Source of the DNA: Polyangiaceae bacterium
Lineage (GTDB): Bacteria; Myxococcota_A; Polyangia; Polyangiales; Polyangiaceae
Assembly (NCBI GenBank): GCA_025057345.1
Contig: JANWXX010000001.1
Location: 1 to 39,819 of the forward strand
Reading direction: 5' to 3'
Length of the DNA stretch: 39,819 bases
A program made the translations under genes and the position numbers. Numbering within the stretch: the stretch's first letter is position 1; each line of letters begins with the position of its first letter. Below are positions 9,625-17,419 of this stretch, piece after piece. The notes below the pieces were generated by a model that made no database searches, had not been told where the DNA came from, and was given only the letters and a program-made list of their open reading frames with translations.

Positions 9625-10049
9625 CCCTGGAGGCAAGCGAGGCACCGGCCCCGGAGCTGTACCTCGAGCACATCGCCCAACCCCGGCTTGACCGACACAG
9701 CCTGCCGGGGCAAACAGCGGACTTGGCCACACTCCGTGCAGACCAGGTACGGGTGCAGCTTATGGGCGCGCCCCCCTTGACGAAGCAGCTCAAAACGGAA
9801 GATTCCATCGGGCATCCGAGTCCGGAGCAGGAGCTTCGCCTCTGCCAGCACCATCAGGTTGCGATAGACCGTAGCCCGATCCATCCCCGTGGTGACCAGC
9901 TCATCTGCCAGCTCCCCGTGACTGAGGGGACGGCGCGATGCCCCAAGGGCCTGAAGCACCGCCAGCCTCCGCACGGTCACTCGTAGCCCACGTTGCTCCA
10001 GCAAGGATCGGAGCCTTGGATGGTTGGCCTTGCTGCGTTCCGGGGTCAT
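9621..10049 (-). CDS. Fur-family metal-responsive transcriptional repressor
   Basis: A 142-residue DNA-binding regulator of the Fur/Zur/PerR family. The winged-helix recognition segment is MDRATVYRNLMVLAE (56-70). Metal-binding features follow: H96 and H99 (RAHKLHPYLV), then CTEC (C104, C107) and CLAC (C136, C139), the paired CxxC structural zinc site. I take the ATG at 10049; an in-frame TTG at 10055 is the alternative. It is the first gene of a coupled operon with the receptor and lipoprotein downstream, suggesting it represses its own operon when metal is plentiful. The sequence does not show whether the metal is iron or zinc; the TonB receptor fits either. The perfect dyad at 10051-10065 directly before the start is a candidate autoregulatory operator. 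Confidence 0.88.
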   Translation of the reverse strand: MTPERSKANHPRLRSLLEQRGLRVTVRRLAVLQALGASRRPLSHGELADELVTTGMDRATVYRNLMVLAEAKLLLRTRMPDGIFRFELLRQGGRAHKLHPYLVCTECGQVRCLPRQAVSVKPGLGDVLEVQLRGRCLACLQG

Positions 10050-10050
10050 C

Positions 10051-10065
10051 TGCAACGCAATTGCA
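10051..10065 (-). promoter_or_regulatory. Candidate Fur/Zur-type operator (perfect dyad)
   Basis: On the minus strand the sequence reads TGCAA-TTGCG-TTGCA, a perfect 5-5-5 inverted repeat ending one base before the regulator's ATG. Its position would let the regulator block transcription or initiation of its own operon. No clear ribosome binding site separates it from the start, so the transcript could be leaderless or nearly so. The link to this regulator is inferred from position only. Confidence 0.45.
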
Positions 10066-10110
10066 ATAGACCCGGAGAAGATACAAGGGGGATGAGGGGG
10101 AGGGAGAGTG

Positions 10111-11952
10111 CTAGACGGTGGCGAAGGAGGCGTCGTCGATGGTGAGGGGGGTGTCGTCCTCCAGGTTGATCAGCTCCCATTTGGCGTGGACGCCGGGGAG
10201 GACGTTGCGGGCGTAATAGCGAGCCGAGGCCATCTTGCCTTGGTAGAAGGTGTGGTCGGGGTGATCCTGGGGGGTGGATGCGAGGGCTTGGTGGGCGATG
10301 ACGCCTTGTTCAAGGAGAAGCCAGCCGACGACAAGCTCGCTCATCATTTCCAGGAAGCGGTTGGCGTTGAGGGGGACCATGACCATACGGCCGCCTTGGA
10401 ACCAGCCCATGAACTTCATAGCGGCGCCGCTGACGGCCTCTTGGGCGCGGCTAAGGGTCTGGATGTCCTTGCTGAAGGCGGGGTGTTCGGTATGAGTGGC
10501 GACGAATTTTCCGACGTCGCTGATGAGGTTCATCAGGTGCATGCCTCCCTGCATCCCCATTTTGCGTCCGACGAGATCCATCGCCTGGATATGGTTGGTG
10601 CCCTCGTAGATAGAGAAGATCTTGGAGTCGCGGCAGTATTGCTCGATACCGTAGTCTTTGATGTAGCCGGCGCCACCGAGGGTTTGGATAGCTGTTTCAC
10701 AAACGCGGAAAGCTTGATCAGAGCCGTAGGCCTTGACCAGTGGGGTGAGGAGTTCGACCTGGCCTTGATGATAAGCGGCCTTCTCATCCTCCTTGCCCCG
10801 GAGGATGAGGAAGCGGTCTCGGTGAGAGGCGAGCTTGACGGCAAGAGCCCGGATGCCTTCGACGCGAGCCTTCATGTCAAGGAGCATGCGGCGGACGTCT
10901 GGGTGTTCGATGATAGCGACTTTGGGGGCTGAGGCGTCCTTCCAGTTCTGGATGGAGGGCCCCTGCTTGCGTTCTTTGGCATATTGAAGGGCGTTGAGGT
11001 AGGCGGCGGAGGCGACACCGACGCCCTGGATGCCGACAGCGATGCGGGCACCGTTCATCATCTGGAACATCTGGGCCATGCCCACATGCTCCGTGGTGCC
11101 CATCAGCTCGCCGATGCAGTCGCCGTTCTCTCCGAAGTTGAGGACGCAGGTAGCAGAGCCGTTGATGCCCATTTTGTGTTCAATGCCGCCGAGGACGACG
11201 TCATTGAAAGGGCCGAGGGAGCCGTCGTCGTTGACACGGATCTTCGGGACGATGAACAGGGAGAGACCCTTGGTACCCGGAGCGGCGCCTTCGATACGGG
11301 CGAGGACGAGGTGGACAATGTTGTCCGCCATGTCGTGGTCGCCGCCGGAGATATAGATTTTGGTACCGCTGATGTTGTAGCGACCGTCGGGGCGACGTGT
11401 GGCGCGAGTGCGGGCGGCGCCGACGTCGGTCCCGGCATGAGGCTCGGTGAGGCACATGGTGCCGCCCCACTCACCGGAGAAGATGCGGGGGAGGTAGCGC
11501 TGCTTCTGTTCAGGAGTACCGAAGTGTTCAATGATTTCACCAGCTCCATAGGCCAGCCCGGGGTACATGTTGAAAGCGGTGTTGGAGCCGGAGAGCAGCT
11601 CCTCCACGAGCACTTGCACCGCTGCGGGAGCCCCCTGGCCACCGTATTCAGGAGACACACCTACGTTGCGCCAGCCGGCCTCTCGGAGCTTGTTCCATGC
11701 CTCCTTGAATCCTGGGGGGGTCTTGACCTTGCCGTCGATCACTTGACAGCCTTGGTCCCCTACGGCGTTGAGCGGCCCCGTTACCTTGCAGGCGAACTCG
11801 TAACAGCCAGAGAGCACCATCTTCACGTCCTGCTCACTCCAAGAGGAGTAACGCTCGCTTTGCAGCAGCTCGCCGAGCTTGAACTGCTCGAACAACAGGA
11901 AAGAAAAGTCTCGAAGGTCTGCCTTGTAGCGGTTCTGCGGCTGGGTCGACAT
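10111..11952 (-). CDS. Acyl-CoA dehydrogenase, large C-terminally extended type
   Basis: A 613-residue flavoenzyme that oxidises acyl-CoA to the 2-enoyl-CoA, passing electrons to ETF. Visible features are the N-terminal helical domain, the FAD-binding middle domain (GTMCLTEPHAGTDVGAARTRA), the helical domain, and the catalytic-base motif IYEGTNHIQAMDL. A C-terminal extension of about 130 residues follows (GWFQGGRMVMVPLNANRFLE...YYARNVLPGV). Length and extension match the group containing 3-methylmercaptopropionyl-CoA dehydrogenase (DmdC) and related fatty acyl-CoA dehydrogenases; the substrate cannot be decided here. It appears to be transcribed alone, 184 bases downstream of lolA, and ends about 60 bases before the Fur-family gene on the same strand. 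Confidence 0.93.
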   Translation of the reverse strand: MSTQPQNRYKADLRDFSFLLFEQFKLGELLQSERYSSWSEQDVKMVLSGCYEFACKVTGPLNAVGDQGCQVIDGKVKTPPGFKEAWNKLREAGWRNVGVSPEYGGQGAPAAVQVLVEELLSGSNTAFNMYPGLAYGAGEIIEHFGTPEQKQRYLPRIFSGEWGGTMCLTEPHAGTDVGAARTRATRRPDGRYNISGTKIYISGGDHDMADNIVHLVLARIEGAAPGTKGLSLFIVPKIRVNDDGSLGPFNDVVLGGIEHKMGINGSATCVLNFGENGDCIGELMGTTEHVGMAQMFQMMNGARIAVGIQGVGVASAAYLNALQYAKERKQGPSIQNWKDASAPKVAIIEHPDVRRMLLDMKARVEGIRALAVKLASHRDRFLILRGKEDEKAAYHQGQVELLTPLVKAYGSDQAFRVCETAIQTLGGAGYIKDYGIEQYCRDSKIFSIYEGTNHIQAMDLVGRKMGMQGGMHLMNLISDVGKFVATHTEHPAFSKDIQTLSRAQEAVSGAAMKFMGWFQGGRMVMVPLNANRFLEMMSELVVGWLLLEQGVIAHQALASTPQDHPDHTFYQGKMASARYYARNVLPGVHAKWELINLEDDTPLTIDDASFATV

Positions 11953-11972
11953 GCAGTTTCTCCGGCGTTGGA

Positions 11973-11989
11973 GCTCGCCATGGGCGAGC
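11973..11989. promoter_or_regulatory. Perfect 7-bp stem hairpin in the acyl-CoA dehydrogenase leader
   Basis: GCTCGCC-ATG-GGCGAGC forms a perfect inverted repeat about 20 bases before the dehydrogenase ATG on the minus strand. It could be a leader hairpin or an operator half-site pair. A second, weaker dyad (CTGCA, AT-rich spacer, TGCAG) lies at 12053-12068. Function is unknown. Confidence 0.3.
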
Positions 11990-12136
11990 GTGGATGGGGA
12001 AAACCGTGGTATCCTCTGGGAAGATCGTCAAGGAACACAGTGCATAGGCAGGCTGCAAAAAAATGCAGGTTATCCCCCCAAAAAAGCAGCGATGCTCTCG
12101 TGTGTCGTTTCGTACTTCCTGGAGCGGAGGTTTCCT

Positions 12137-12847
12137 TCAGGGGTGGATGATTTGCGTGCCGGGGGGAGGCGTGAACTTGAAGGTGTCCTCCGAGACTTCC
12201 TCGTTGACCTTGGGGCTGGAGAAGTCGAAGGTGTTTCGATTTCCCTGTGCGTCGAGGATGATGGTGCGGCGAATTTGAGAGGTGGGGCCGTCGACGAAGA
12301 AGATGACTTTCTGGTAGGCGGGGGTAGCCTCCTTAGGGATGCCTTCGAGGACGTAGCCCCCCTCGAACTTTAGGGTGGCGGCGTCGAGGAGCTTGAGGTG
12401 GAAGCTCTTGGCAAGGTCGCCCTGACCCATGAGGAAGGCGAGGGCAGCTGGGTACTGGGATTTCTCCACCGGCTGCTCGAACATTTGGTTGTTTTCTTTC
12501 TCGTAGACCTTCAGCACTTTGCCATCGGAAACTACGCGGTTTCCGTTGGGCGACTCATAGGACCAGCTCATCTTTCCGGGTTTTGCGAAGACAACCTTCC
12601 CGGCGGATTTTTTGGTCTGGTTGTAGGCTTTGACCTTGTAGACTTGCTTGAAGGAGGCTTGGAAGGTGTTGGTCTGGTTGTAGAACGCCTGAACCTTGGC
12701 GGCGATGCTGTCGGCGGTCGGGCCCGTGGGCTTGGCGGCAGAGCCGGTGGGTGGTGCCTTGGGCTGCTGCGCGGAAGCGTCGAGAGGGGCAACGAGTACG
12801 AGGGCGAAGACGGCAAGGAGGCTCGTGGTCAGGCGGGGTAGGGTCAT
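12137..12847 (-). CDS. lolA: Outer membrane lipoprotein carrier protein LolA
   Basis: A 236-residue periplasmic chaperone that carries lipoproteins from the LolCDE complex to the outer membrane. It has a signal peptide (MTLPRLTTSLLAVFALVLVA...ASA), then a Pro/Ala-rich spacer and the LolA fold: FYNQTNTFQASFKQVY, KSAGKVVFAKPGKMSWSYES and VVSDGKVLKVYEKENNQ are the family-typical strands around the hydrophobic cavity. TIILDAQGNRNTFDF and the C-terminal FKFTPPPGTQI complete it. It follows ruvC on the same strand after about 150 bases. Context with an OmpA protein and lipoproteins fits an envelope role. Confidence 0.93.
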   Translation of the reverse strand: MTLPRLTTSLLAVFALVLVAPLDASAQQPKAPPTGSAAKPTGPTADSIAAKVQAFYNQTNTFQASFKQVYKVKAYNQTKKSAGKVVFAKPGKMSWSYESPNGNRVVSDGKVLKVYEKENNQMFEQPVEKSQYPAALAFLMGQGDLAKSFHLKLLDAATLKFEGGYVLEGIPKEATPAYQKVIFFVDGPTSQIRRTIILDAQGNRNTFDFSSPKVNEEVSEDTFKFTPPPGTQIIHP

Positions 12848-12997
12848 GGCAACTCAGGGAACGGGGGAAGCCCGAGGGTCTTACGCGCTCGTGGCGCTCT
12901 TTCTTGCATGGACGGACGTCGCTGCCAAGCGATGCAGAGGGGGGAGGATGGCGGCCTGTGGGATTGGGGGAGAAGACAACAATCTTCCTGGCAAGGC

Positions 12998-13513
12998 TCA
13001 CCGAGGGCTAGGGAGGCGAGGAGGCGAAGAAACCACGAGGCGAGGAAAATGGGAGACGCGGGCGTGGGTAATGGCGATGGCGAGTGCGTCGGCGGCATCC
13101 AGCGGGGGAGGACGGGGGAGCCGGAGGAGGGCCGTGATGACCATGGCTACCTGGCGTTTGTCCGCCAAGCCTGTGCCGACCACGGTGCGCTTGATCAGGG
13201 TGGGAGCATACTCGGCAAAAGGGATCTGGGCCCGCTGAAGCCCCAACAACACGACGCCCCGAGCATGGCCCAGCTTGGCAGCGGCCTGGGCGTCCTTGCC
13301 GAAGAAGAGGCTCTCGACGCCAGCTCCTTCGGGATGGTGCGCGGTCAAGATTTGGTGAAGGGTGTCATCGATCACCACCAAGCGCTCGGCGAGGGGTAGG
13401 TCCGTCGGAGGGTGGATGATGCCATGAGCCACATGCTTTACTTGGGTGCCCTCCGCTTGAACCAGGCCCCAGCCCAGATGCCGCGTTCCCGGGTCAATGC
13501 CGAGTACGAGCAT
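12998..13513 (-). CDS. ruvC: Holliday junction resolvase RuvC
   Basis: A 171-residue endonuclease that cuts Holliday junctions during recombination repair, normally with the RuvAB motor. Acidic catalytic residues are visible in LGIDPGTRHLGWG (first Asp), VESLFFGKDAQAAAKLGHAR (Glu) and the C-terminal DAADALAIAITH (Asp pair). YAPTLIKRTVVGTGLADKRQ is the typical DNA-contact region. I choose the ATG at 13513, which shares one base with the stop of the preceding lipoprotein gene (TGATG); an in-frame TTG at 13522 is the alternative. ruvA and ruvB are not beside it; it lies between envelope genes. Confidence 0.93.
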   Translation of the reverse strand: MLVLGIDPGTRHLGWGLVQAEGTQVKHVAHGIIHPPTDLPLAERLVVIDDTLHQILTAHHPEGAGVESLFFGKDAQAAAKLGHARGVVLLGLQRAQIPFAEYAPTLIKRTVVGTGLADKRQVAMVITALLRLPRPPPLDAADALAIAITHARVSHFPRLVVSSPPRLPSPR

Positions 13514-14004
13514 CAGGGGCAACTCACTGGGATGGGCGTGCTGGTCACTAGCGTCGTTTTGCCCCGGGCTCCATCGAGGATCGTCCCGGTGTAGCGCACC
13601 TGCCCTGCAGCACAGAGGGCACCTATAGGCACCGGTTTGTCGTAGGCGAAGGTGTATGCATGGCGATGGCTAGAGCCAGGCTCGACCCGGAAGGAGGTTT
13701 TCATGTCGGCCTGGATCGGCAAGGTTGCCAGCAGCGTCTGCCCGCCGGAGGAGTCGACCACGGCAAACTGCTGCACGGCGACCTCGGAGCTGCCGGAAGC
13801 ATACTCGCCCAGGCGCAGCACAAGGGTGAAGGAGCCCTCCGGAATACCTTGAGGAGCTTCCGCAGTACCAAAGGGAGATTGTTTGATCGAGAGGGAGGCT
13901 TCCTCAATGGAGGCGGTGACCTCCAGCTCCTTGACATCGGGTACACAGGCAGCCCCCAGGAGGAAGATGAGGGTGAGAGGAAGGGTAGGGCGAGGGAGAT
14001 TCAT
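13513..14004 (-). CDS. Putative lipoprotein of unknown function
   Basis: A 163-residue exported protein. The signal peptide MNLPRPTLPLTLIFLLGAAC ends in a GAAC lipobox-like site, so the mature protein would begin at Cys20. The remainder (PDVKELEVTASIEEASLSI...) is a beta-rich domain with a further cysteine pair near the end (LCAAGQ and SCP). No family is recognised. The ATG overlaps the stop of the OmpA/TSP3 gene by 4 bases, and its own stop touches ruvC, so it belongs to one transcription unit with them. Confidence 0.75.
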   Translation of the reverse strand: MNLPRPTLPLTLIFLLGAACVPDVKELEVTASIEEASLSIKQSPFGTAEAPQGIPEGSFTLVLRLGEYASGSSEVAVQQFAVVDSSGGQTLLATLPIQADMKTSFRVEPGSSHRHAYTFAYDKPVPIGALCAAGQVRYTGTILDGARGKTTLVTSTPIPVSCP

Positions 14005-15908
14005 TGGAGGGGGGGAGGGGTGATGCCGTTGCGACGAGCCTCGTCGCAGACTAGCTGAACATCGGTCGGCTTACCGTCGTTGATGACAATCTTGAACTCG
14101 ACGCGGCGATTTTTCTCGAAGGCTTCCGCGGTGGCACCTGGGTCGACTGGGCAGAAAGAGCCGTAACCTATGGCTCGGAGGCGCTTGGGATCGATCCCGC
14201 GGTTGACCAGGGCCTTCATGACGGAGTTGGCCCTGTCCTTCGTCAGCTTGAGGTTGAGGGTCTTGCTACCCCGGGCGTCGGCATGGCCTTGGATTTCAAT
14301 GAGCTGGAATTCCGGGTGATCCTTGAGGGTGGTGGCCACTGCGTCGAGAAGTTGGTTGGACTCCGGGCGGATTTTGGCGGAGCCCGTTTCGAACTGGATC
14401 TTCTCCAGAATCAGGATGCTGTTGTCTTGAATGACCACGGGCCCGGTACTGTCAGGGCACCCGTCCTCGTCTTGGTGGTCGTTGAAAGTTTCCGCTTCGT
14501 TGGGGCATTTGTCCCGGACATCGGGGATGCCGTCGCCATCGTTGTCCGGGTCGGGGCACCCATCTTCATCCTGGAATTTGTCGAAATCTTCTGGTTCATT
14601 GGGGCAATTGTCGTTGACGTCGAGGATACCATCCTTGTCGTTGTCCGGGTCGGGGCAGCCATCCTCGTCCTCGAAACGATCCACATCCTCGGGTTCGTTG
14701 GGGCACTTGTCCCGGGAGTCAGGGATGCCGTCTTTGTCGCGGTCGCGGTCGTCGACGTCGGGGCAACCATCCTCGTCCTTATAGCCGTTCTGGATCTCAG
14801 GTTCGTTGGGGCACTCATCCTGGACGTCAGGGATACCGTCCTTATCGTTGTCTGGGTCGGGGCATCCGTCCGAGTCCTCGAATCCGTCTTTGTCCTCGGG
14901 TTGGTTGGGGCACTGATCCTCGTCGTCCAGGATGCCATCGCCGTCCTGGTCTGTGATGGAAGGCTCGAAGAGGAAACCGATGAAGCCTCGCTGGTCTGCC
15001 GCCATATATCCATCGCCAATGCGTACACCGCCGCCCAGCATCAAGTACGAGTTCTTCTCGACGAAGATTTTGAGACCTCCGATCACCTCTTGGGACAAGG
15101 CCACGGGGGCTGTCGACGTTCCGTCCAGCTGCCGGGCAAGGTAGGTTTCACCGATGAATTCCAGCTTGTCCAGGGCTCGTACTGCCATCGCAGCCCCAGC
15201 GGTTGCCAGGGCCTTGCTTGACTCGAAGCGCCCCCCCCGGAGCTGATCGAAGCGGGTCACCCCCCCCGGATTGCTCCCCCGGTAGCCGACGTTGACTCCG
15301 AGCCGTACCGCACGCTTCCCGAAATGCTTCTCGATAGCGAGTTGGGGCCAGTACCAGGGGCTGGGGTCAGCTCCCAGGTTCCGGGGGTCGCCTAGGGGGT
15401 AGCCGCCCTGGACGAGGAGCGCCAGGCCCACCGCCTGGGTGGGCCGGAGCAGGTTGAGTTTAAGGTGCAAGGCAGCGAAGCCGAACTTTTGTGAATCGAG
15501 CCGCTGAGAGTCGTAGACGTTGCCGGTGGCTCCCACCTGCTCGACCCCCTCCCCACCGAGGAGATTCACCGGCAAGTGGACTCCGAGGACCAGTCGCTGC
15601 GTGATTCCCACGTTGAAGCTGAAGGTGCCCTGGAACGAGTGGGAAATCAGCGCATCGGCGCCATACCCCTTCCGGAGCCGCATCAGTTTGTGTCCGTAGT
15701 CGGTCACCAGGCCGAAGCTGATGTTGCCGGAGCCTAGGGTGTCGGTGCCATTGACGGCAAAGAACCCCTTGGAATCGATGGCCGGGCGAAACAGGTGAGT
15801 GTCGAGGCCGGGGCCATTGAAGGAAGGTACGCGCTCCTGCGCCCAGGTAGGCCCGGACAAGGCCGCGAAGGCGGCAAGGATCGCCAGGCCAATCATGCGT
15901 GTGCGCAT
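14001..15908 (-). CDS. OmpA-family outer membrane protein with five thrombospondin type 3 repeats
   Basis: A 635-residue cell-envelope protein. The signal peptide MRTRMIGLAILAAFAALSGPTWA is followed by a predicted outer-membrane barrel (to about residue 315). Five Asp-rich thrombospondin type 3 units follow at about 319-486 (DQDGDGILDDEDQCPNQPE and variants), which bind calcium in this family. The C-terminal OmpA domain (about 498-612) includes IQFETGSAKIRPES, EIQGHADARGSKTLNLKLT and the NRRVEF end motif that contacts peptidoglycan. The arrangement is common in Myxococcota and Bacteroidota and links the outer membrane to the cell wall. First gene of the run OmpA > lipoprotein > ruvC > lolA. 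Whether the barrel has a transport or adhesive role cannot be told. Confidence 0.92.
   Translation of the reverse strand: MRTRMIGLAILAAFAALSGPTWAQERVPSFNGPGLDTHLFRPAIDSKGFFAVNGTDTLGSGNISFGLVTDYGHKLMRLRKGYGADALISHSFQGTFSFNVGITQRLVLGVHLPVNLLGGEGVEQVGATGNVYDSQRLDSQKFGFAALHLKLNLLRPTQAVGLALLVQGGYPLGDPRNLGADPSPWYWPQLAIEKHFGKRAVRLGVNVGYRGSNPGGVTRFDQLRGGRFESSKALATAGAAMAVRALDKLEFIGETYLARQLDGTSTAPVALSQEVIGGLKIFVEKNSYLMLGGGVRIGDGYMAADQRGFIGFLFEPSITDQDGDGILDDEDQCPNQPEDKDGFEDSDGCPDPDNDKDGIPDVQDECPNEPEIQNGYKDEDGCPDVDDRDRDKDGIPDSRDKCPNEPEDVDRFEDEDGCPDPDNDKDGILDVNDNCPNEPEDFDKFQDEDGCPDPDNDGDGIPDVRDKCPNEAETFNDHQDEDGCPDSTGPVVIQDNSILILEKIQFETGSAKIRPESNQLLDAVATTLKDHPEFQLIEIQGHADARGSKTLNLKLTKDRANSVMKALVNRGIDPKRLRAIGYGSFCPVDPGATAEAFEKNRRVEFKIVINDGKPTDVQLVCDEARRNGITPPPLQ
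14451..14954 (-). repeat. Tandem repeats encoding thrombospondin type 3 modules
   Basis: About five degenerate units of roughly 100 bases each encode DGCPDPDNDKDGIPDV..CPNEPE-type modules. The repeat is coding, not a CRISPR array: the units differ, the period follows codons, and there are no unique spacers. Confidence 0.85.
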
Positions 15909-15977
15909 GGTTGCGACCCTAGCACCTGGTCAGAAAGGAGGGCAACGAACCCAAGTCCAGCTAGAATCTCTCCGACC

Positions 15978-17306
15978 TTGCGCTATTCTGCCTTCCCTCG
16001 TCGATCCTCAGCATCCCGTCAAAGTGCCATCCTCCTGCTGTCCGTGGTCTGTGCTTCTGCCGCAGTGGCTCAGGAACGCCCTACCCTTGCAGGTACTTGG
16101 AACGCCAGCCCCCTAACCGAGGCGTGGAACTTGGGGGATTGGGGGGAGGCCTGCGGTCCTCGTCCTACCCCCCGGGGCGTGGGCGGTGGCGTGGTGGCCA
16201 TTGCCGAGTCTGGGGGTGAGCTGACCTTTAGCGGTGGAAGTTACCCGCGCACCAACGGGTGCTACGAGATGGGTGGAGGCATCTATGTTCTCTCTCACTC
16301 AGCCTCGCCTCGGGGCTGGCGCACCACCTGCGGCACCGCTCCTGGCGACCCTCGGCGCGCCACCATCATCACTACCATCACTGCCACGGACAGGCTGATC
16401 TCCTTTGATGAAACGGGACAGTACCAGTTTCTGATCCAGGGGCAGAACTGTACCGCCAGTGTCCGCAGGAGCCGGACATACACGTTGATTCGCCGCCAGG
16501 GAGAAGAAGTGCCACCGACAGCCACGTCCGTTGTGCCTCCAGCTACCTCCATAGGGAAGACGGCCCCTGAAGCCCCGAAAGCAGAGGCTAGGCCGGCACC
16601 TTCGTGTGACCATCCTGGAGAGCCCGCGCGGATCGAGCTTCGCCCGGGGCGCAAGGTGCTCAAACCCGGCGAAACATTTTCTGCAAAGGCATTGCTGCTG
16701 GACGAGGCGGGGTGCCAGCTGGGAGGAACCCTAGCCTGGTCGGTACAACCTGTGGGGGCCGGTGTGACTGTGGGACCGACAGGGCTGATCTCCGTGGCGC
16801 AAGGTGCTCGTGAAGGAGAAGTGACGGTGCTGGCCGGGGTTAGTGGCAAGGCGGCCCGCATGATCGTGGAGGTGGTATCCCCAGAGCGCTATGCACAACT
16901 GTTGGCAGCAGGGACCGAGCGGAGGGGAGAAGATGAGGTGGCTGTGGCTGTGCTGGCAGCTGGGAGCGTGGGTTCCTCGGAGGCGGTGGGGCAGGATGAC
17001 TCAGGGAAACGCCGGATGATGTTCGCCGGCGTGGTTGGGGGGGTGGTCATGGTGCTAGTGGGGGTAGGGGTGGGAATGATGAAGCGGACCCGCCCTGAAG
17101 AGGAGTTGGTAGAGGAGCTGGTCCGGACAGAGCCGACCCAACAAGTGGTGAGGAAGAAGCGGGTCGTGGTCAAGGTGGCTGCATCCGCAGCGCTCTATTG
17201 TCCCTTCTGCAAGCGGGGGTACTCTCCAGGGCCTGCTTTCTGCCCAGAGGACGGTACGAAGTTGGAGGCGAACCCGAACTGGAAGCACCCTGGAGCCGGA
17301 CCTTGA
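15978..17306 (+). CDS. Membrane protein with Ig-like (Big-2-like) region and C-terminal zinc ribbon
   Basis: About 442 residues; no named family. The start is uncertain. The frame opens earlier, inside the oppositely oriented OmpA gene; I choose TTG 15978 because it gives a normal signal peptide (RYSAFPRRSSASRQSAILLLSVVCASAAVAQ). Residues 35-175 are a Cys-containing exported region. About 215-300 is a bacterial Ig-like domain (IELRPGRKVLKPGETFSAKA ... GLISVAQGAREGEVTVLA). A single membrane helix is at 347-368 (MMFAGVVGGVVMVLVGVGVGMM). The basic C-terminal tail carries YCPFCKRGYSPGPAFCPEDG (C408, C411, C422), a zinc-ribbon-like motif expected to face the cytoplasm. The layout suggests a protein linking the periplasm to a cytoplasmic partner. 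The next gene on the same strand also carries a cytoplasmic zinc ribbon. Confidence 0.7.
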   Translation: MRYSAFPRRSSASRQSAILLLSVVCASAAVAQERPTLAGTWNASPLTEAWNLGDWGEACGPRPTPRGVGGGVVAIAESGGELTFSGGSYPRTNGCYEMGGGIYVLSHSASPRGWRTTCGTAPGDPRRATIITTITATDRLISFDETGQYQFLIQGQNCTASVRRSRTYTLIRRQGEEVPPTATSVVPPATSIGKTAPEAPKAEARPAPSCDHPGEPARIELRPGRKVLKPGETFSAKALLLDEAGCQLGGTLAWSVQPVGAGVTVGPTGLISVAQGAREGEVTVLAGVSGKAARMIVEVVSPERYAQLLAAGTERRGEDEVAVAVLAAGSVGSSEAVGQDDSGKRRMMFAGVVGGVVMVLVGVGVGMMKRTRPEEELVEELVRTEPTQQVVRKKRVVVKVAASAALYCPFCKRGYSPGPAFCPEDGTKLEANPNWKHPGAGP

Positions 17307-17419
17307 CCGCAAGGGCGCCACAAGCGATGGATCCCCCGGTTGGGTTGCACGTCTAACTGAGACAACAGCTCCGCCGTTCTTCCCTCCCCAACGTGGACTA
17401 GACTACCCTGAAGGTCGCG

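Noticed and set aside
10108-12150. Long plus-strand open frames opposite the acyl-CoA dehydrogenase
   Set aside because: They are antisense shadows produced by high-GC codon use; the minus strand encodes a complete enzyme with all motifs.
14451-14954. CRISPR-like regular repeats
   Set aside because: Units are coding, diverged and without unique spacers; they encode calcium-binding modules.
14283-15221. Long plus-strand open frame opposite the OmpA gene, rich in Val/Phe/Gly
   Set aside because: It mirrors the Asp-rich repeats of the real minus-strand gene.
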